From positions 124,001 through 188,000 of the forward strand of contig NZ_LZSU01000019.1 in NCBI RefSeq assembly GCF_001665575.1: 64,000 nucleotides of DNA. The letters run 5' to 3'. This stretch comes from Mycobacterium sp. 852013-51886_SCH5428379. GTDB lineage: Bacteria; Actinomycetota; Actinomycetes; Mycobacteriales; Mycobacteriaceae. The position numbers and the translations under genes were made by a program. Under the pieces are notes generated by a model. It was not told where the DNA came from and did not search any database. It saw nothing but the letters and a program-made list of their open reading frames with translations. Positions 61,507-64,000 of the stretch are shown piece after piece (within the stretch, counting starts at the first letter, position 1; each line of letters opens with the position of its first letter).

Positions 61507-62206
61507 TCAGCAGCAGCGACGCCGCGTACGCCCACCAGATCGGCACCGCGAGCGCCTCGGAGCGCAGGATGAACCGGCCGATGCCGATCATGGCGTCGGA
61601 CACCGCGAACGTCACCGCGCCCAGCGCTGTCCACGGCGTCGGCAGCTTGGCCAGCAGCGCCGCGCAGACCATCGCGCCCAACACCGCGATGTAGGCGGTC
61701 ACCGGAACCGCCATCCCGTCGGCCACCAGGTGCGGCCAGAACCACACGAGCAGCGCCGCACATGCCACCACCGTCGCCGCGACCGCCGCCAACCGGGGCG
61801 CGGAGCGGGTCGCCAGCGGGATCAGCGCGGCCAGGAAACACAGATGCGCGATCAGGAACGACGCCAGTCCGAGCACGAACGACGGTTCCCACCACGGGAT
61901 CGCGAGGAGGAAGTCGCCCGCGGCGGAGAACAGCAGCGCGGGCACCAGCCACCGGCGTTCACGGGCTACGGGGTGACCGACGGCCGCGGCGGCCAGCAGC
62001 ACCGCCGCGGTGGCCTTGACGGCGGGTTGTGCGGCGAACTGACCTGTGAGCTCCGCACCGGCCGGGAGACGCAGAGCGGTCACGATGAGGAAGACGCCGT
62101 AGCCGGCGGCGACCAGCGCCGCGACGCCCCACAGTCGGACTGTCCGGGGGCGTGCGTACGGTGAGGGCGTGTCCGTCGCAGACGAGAAGCCGCCGATTGA
62201 CGTCAT
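61472..62206 (-). CDS. YhhN family membrane protein (lysoplasmalogenase-like)
   Basis: 244 residues with eight predicted membrane helices, typical of YhhN/TMEM86: [49 protein letters not shown] and [13 protein letters not shown] carry the family's conserved GD and SD motifs. Eukaryotic relatives cleave lysoplasmalogens; the bacterial role is less clear. ATG at 62206 is supported by TACCTT ending 7 nt upstream, although this start lies 38 nt inside the divergent esterase gene. No later ATG or GTG precedes the first helix. Confidence 0.8.
   Translation of the reverse strand: MTSIGGFSSATDTPSPYARPRTVRLWGVAALVAAGYGVFLIVTALRLPAGAELTGQFAAQPAVKATAAVLLAAAAVGHPVARERRWLVPALLFSAAGDFLLAIPWWEPSFVLGLASFLIAHLCFLAALIPLATRSAPRLAAVAATVVACAALLVWFWPHLVADGMAVPVTAYIAVLGAMVCAALLAKLPTPWTALGAVTFAVSDAMIGIGRFILRSEALAVPIWWAYAASLLLISAGFFFGRTR
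62157..62162 (+). promoter_or_regulatory. -10 element of LipH-like gene (leaderless)
   Basis: TACGGT ends 6 nt before the GTG at 62169. It lies inside the 5' part of the divergent YhhN-like gene. Confidence 0.45.
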
Positions 62207-63107
62207 CCTGCAGAAGGTACTGGACGCCGTTCCGTTCCAGCTGTCGACCGACGAGGGGGTGGAGGTGGCGCGGCGCCGGCTGCGCGACCTGCCGAGGCGG
62301 CCGGTGCATCCGGAGGTGACCACCGAGGACCGCGTGATCCCCGGGCCCGCAGGCGATCTCGGCGTGCGGATCTACCGTCCTCCCGCGGCGGGCGATCGGC
62401 CGCCGGTGGTGGTGTACTTCCACGGCGGCGGCTTCGCCGTCGGAGACCTGGACACCCACGACGGCACCTGCCGCGAACACGCCGTCGGTGCGGCAGCCGT
62501 GGTCGTCTCGGTCGATTACCGGCTGGCCCCCGAACATCCCTACCCGGCAGCCGTCGAGGACGCGTGGGCGGCGACGCAGTGGGTGGCCGACCACGCAGAC
62601 GAACTGGGCGCCGATGCCGGGCGCCTGGCGCTGGCCGGCGATTCGGCGGGCGGCAACCTGGCGGCGGTGATCTCCCAGCGCGCCCGCGCGGCCGGCCGAC
62701 CCGCCATCGCGTTCCAACTGCTGTGGTATCCGGCGACGATGTGGGACGAGTCGCTGCCGTCGTATGCCGAGAACGCCGCCGCCCCTGTGCTCGACCGCGC
62801 CGCGATCCTGGCCTTCTCCCAGTGGTATGCGTCCGACGCCGACTTCACCGATCCGGAACTCGCTCCCGGCCGCGCCTCGGATTTCGCGGGCCTGCCGCCG
62901 GCGTACGTGGCGGTCGCCGGCCACGATCCGCTGCGCGACGACGGGGTGCGCTACGCCGAACTGCTCGCCGACGCGGGAGTACCCGTCGAACTGCACAACG
63001 CGACCACCCTGGTTCACGGCTATCTCGGCTACTCCGGCGTCGTCCCGGCGGCCACCGAGGCGACCGAGCGCGGGCTGGCCGCATTGCGCTCGGCCCTGCA
63101 CCCCTGA
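62169..63107 (+). CDS. LipH-type alpha/beta hydrolase (hormone-sensitive lipase family esterase)
   Basis: 312 residues. The oxyanion-hole motif [11 protein letters not shown] (about 82-92), nucleophile GDSAGG, acid region [16 protein letters not shown] and the catalytic His in TLVHGYLGY are intact. The family hydrolyses short-chain esters, as the M. tuberculosis LipH/LipI group does. GTG at 62169 has a -10 element 6 nt upstream. The Baeyer-Villiger monooxygenase gene follows after 26 nt; ester products of such an enzyme are natural substrates for an esterase like this. Confidence 0.92.
   Translation: MSVADEKPPIDVILQKVLDAVPFQLSTDEGVEVARRRLRDLPRRPVHPEVTTEDRVIPGPAGDLGVRIYRPPAAGDRPPVVVYFHGGGFAVGDLDTHDGTCREHAVGAAAVVVSVDYRLAPEHPYPAAVEDAWAATQWVADHADELGADAGRLALAGDSAGGNLAAVISQRARAAGRPAIAFQLLWYPATMWDESLPSYAENAAAPVLDRAAILAFSQWYASDADFTDPELAPGRASDFAGLPPAYVAVAGHDPLRDDGVRYAELLADAGVPVELHNATTLVHGYLGYSGVVPAATEATERGLAALRSALHP
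62214..62219 (-). promoter_or_regulatory. -10 element of YhhN-like gene (leaderless)
   Basis: TACCTT on the minus strand ends 7 nt before the ATG at 62206. It lies inside the LipH-like coding sequence. Confidence 0.4.
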
Positions 63108-63121
63108 GGCCGCACGCCATC

Positions 63122-63127
63122 TAGAGT
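63122..63127 (+). promoter_or_regulatory. -10 element of Baeyer-Villiger monooxygenase gene (leaderless)
   Basis: TAGAGT ends 6 nt before the ATG at 63134. Confidence 0.45.
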
Positions 63128-63133
63128 GCGAAC

Positions 63134-64000
63134 ATGAGCGCCTTGACAACACCCGATGTCGAAACGCTGGTCGTCGGCGCCGGGTTCTCCGGCATCGGCG
63201 CCGGGATACTGCTGGACCGAGCCGGCTTCGGTGACTATCTGCTGGTCGAGGCGGGCCCCGAGGCCGGCGGCACCTGGTACTGGAACAGCTATCCCGGCAT
63301 CGGCGTCGACATCCCGTCGTACTCCTACCAGTTCTCCTTCGAACAGAACCCGGACTGGACGCGCACCTACGCGCGCGGAGGCGAGCTCAAGCGCTACGCC
63401 GACCACTGCATCGACAAGTACGGGCTGCGGTCCCGAATCCGCTTCGGCACCACCGTCGTCGCCGCATCCTTCGACACCGCCGCGAACGTCTGGCGTATCG
63501 AGCTCGACAGCGGAGAGGCCCTCACCGCGCGCTACCTGATCAACGGCAGCGGTCCGCTCAACGTGCCGAAACTGCCCGACATCGATGGCGTCGACACGTT
63601 CGCCGGGGTGACCATGCACACCGCCCGCTGGGACCACGGCCAGGACCTCACCGGAAAGCGGGTGGCCATCGTCGGCACCGGCGCCTCGGCGGTCCAGGTG
63701 ATCCCCGAGATCGCGCCCGCCGTCGAGCGGCTCACCGTCTTCCAGCGCACGCCGATCTGGTGCTTCCCGAAGTTCGACGTACCGCTGCCGGCCGCGGCCC
63801 GCCGGGCGGCCCGGCTCCCCGGCGCTCAGGCCGTGCAGCGGCTGCTGAGCCAGGCCTACGTCGAGCTGACGTTCCCCGTCACGGCGCAGTACGCGAGCTA
63901 CTTCCCGCTCGGCCGGCTCACCGAACGGATGGGCCGCAACTATCTGCGCCGCGAGGTGCGGGACCCGCAGGTCCGGGACAAGCTGACCCCGCGCTACGCG
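63134..64000 (+). CDS. Baeyer-Villiger-type flavin monooxygenase (partial, C-terminus outside window)
   Basis: 289 codons are visible, open to the window edge. FAD motif VVGAGFSGIGAGILLDRAG (15-33), GGTWYWNSYPGIGVDIPSYSYQFSF as in BVMOs and FMOs, the Baeyer-Villiger fingerprint FAGVTMHTARW (FxGxxxHxxxW), and the NADPH motif VAIVGTGASAVQ. The enzyme inserts oxygen into ketones to give esters or lactones. ATG at 63134 follows a -10 element by 6 nt. It lies 26 nt after the LipH-type esterase. Confidence 0.9.
   Translation, partial: MSALTTPDVETLVVGAGFSGIGAGILLDRAGFGDYLLVEAGPEAGGTWYWNSYPGIGVDIPSYSYQFSFEQNPDWTRTYARGGELKRYADHCIDKYGLRSRIRFGTTVVAASFDTAANVWRIELDSGEALTARYLINGSGPLNVPKLPDIDGVDTFAGVTMHTARWDHGQDLTGKRVAIVGTGASAVQVIPEIAPAVERLTVFQRTPIWCFPKFDVPLPAAARRAARLPGAQAVQRLLSQAYVELTFPVTAQYASYFPLGRLTERMGRNYLRREVRDPQVRDKLTPRYA

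Overview
The window is high-GC actinobacterial DNA, almost certainly from a Mycolicibacterium-type (rapidly growing) Mycobacterium. The gene order matches the M. tuberculosis block from about Rv1399c to Rv1451 (lipH-like, priA, fmt, rsmB, rpe, ribD, P55, lprG, ribE, ribBA, ribH, PH protein, uvrC, rapZ, yvcK, whiA, gap, pgk, tpiA, secG, ppc, pgl, opcA, zwf, tal, tkt, ctaB). GTG starts, 4-bp stop/start overlaps and leaderless promoters (TANNNT 6-7 nt before the start codon) are common. No tRNA, rRNA, CRISPR array or insertion sequence was recognised.

Layout. 1-7.7 kb: an accessory sugar or polyol locus, with a divergent IMPase-like/BtpA-like pair and an FGGY kinase-SDR-ABC importer operon. 7.7-17.5 kb: ArfB-like rescue factor, ctaB, the pentose phosphate operon tkt-tal-zwf-opcA-pgl, and a DUF222/HNH gene whose start codon lies inside an SOS box. 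17.5-24.4 kb: ppc, secG, tpiA-pgk-gap and a leaderless solute-binding protein. 24.4-32.6 kb: a methyltransferase, uvrC-rapZ-yvcK-whiA, a lipoprotein gamma-glutamyltransferase and a GNAT gene. 32.5-37.9 kb: riboflavin genes (ribE, ribBA, ribH) and the lprG-P55 lipid-export pair.

38.3-41.6 kb holds the most unusual content. Three co-directional genes sit in the convergent P55/ribD junction, where M. tuberculosis has none: a PobA-type 4-hydroxybenzoate 3-hydroxylase, a GriI-type aldolase and a GriH-type 3-dehydroquinate synthase II homologue. GriI and GriH homologues make 3-amino-4-hydroxybenzoate from aspartate semialdehyde and DHAP. A good IdeR/DtxR iron-box match precedes the set. The proposal is an iron-regulated aminohydroxybenzoate (possibly amino-catechol) pathway; the product and its use are inferred, not shown.

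41.6-50 kb: ribD, rpe, rsmB, fmt, a LemA/DUF2207 pair and a helicase-degenerate priA. 50-64 kb is accessory: a Tat/lipoprotein acetamidase-like protein, a membrane protein/TetR pair separated by tandem palindromes, PucR-DadA with a palindrome between them, a GreA-fold protein, an SDR-TetR pair with a long hairpin in the 5' region, an NAD-dependent epimerase, a SOUL haem-binding protein, a polytopic GGDEF-EAL enzyme, a YhhN protein, a LipH-type esterase and a 3'-truncated Baeyer-Villiger monooxygenase.
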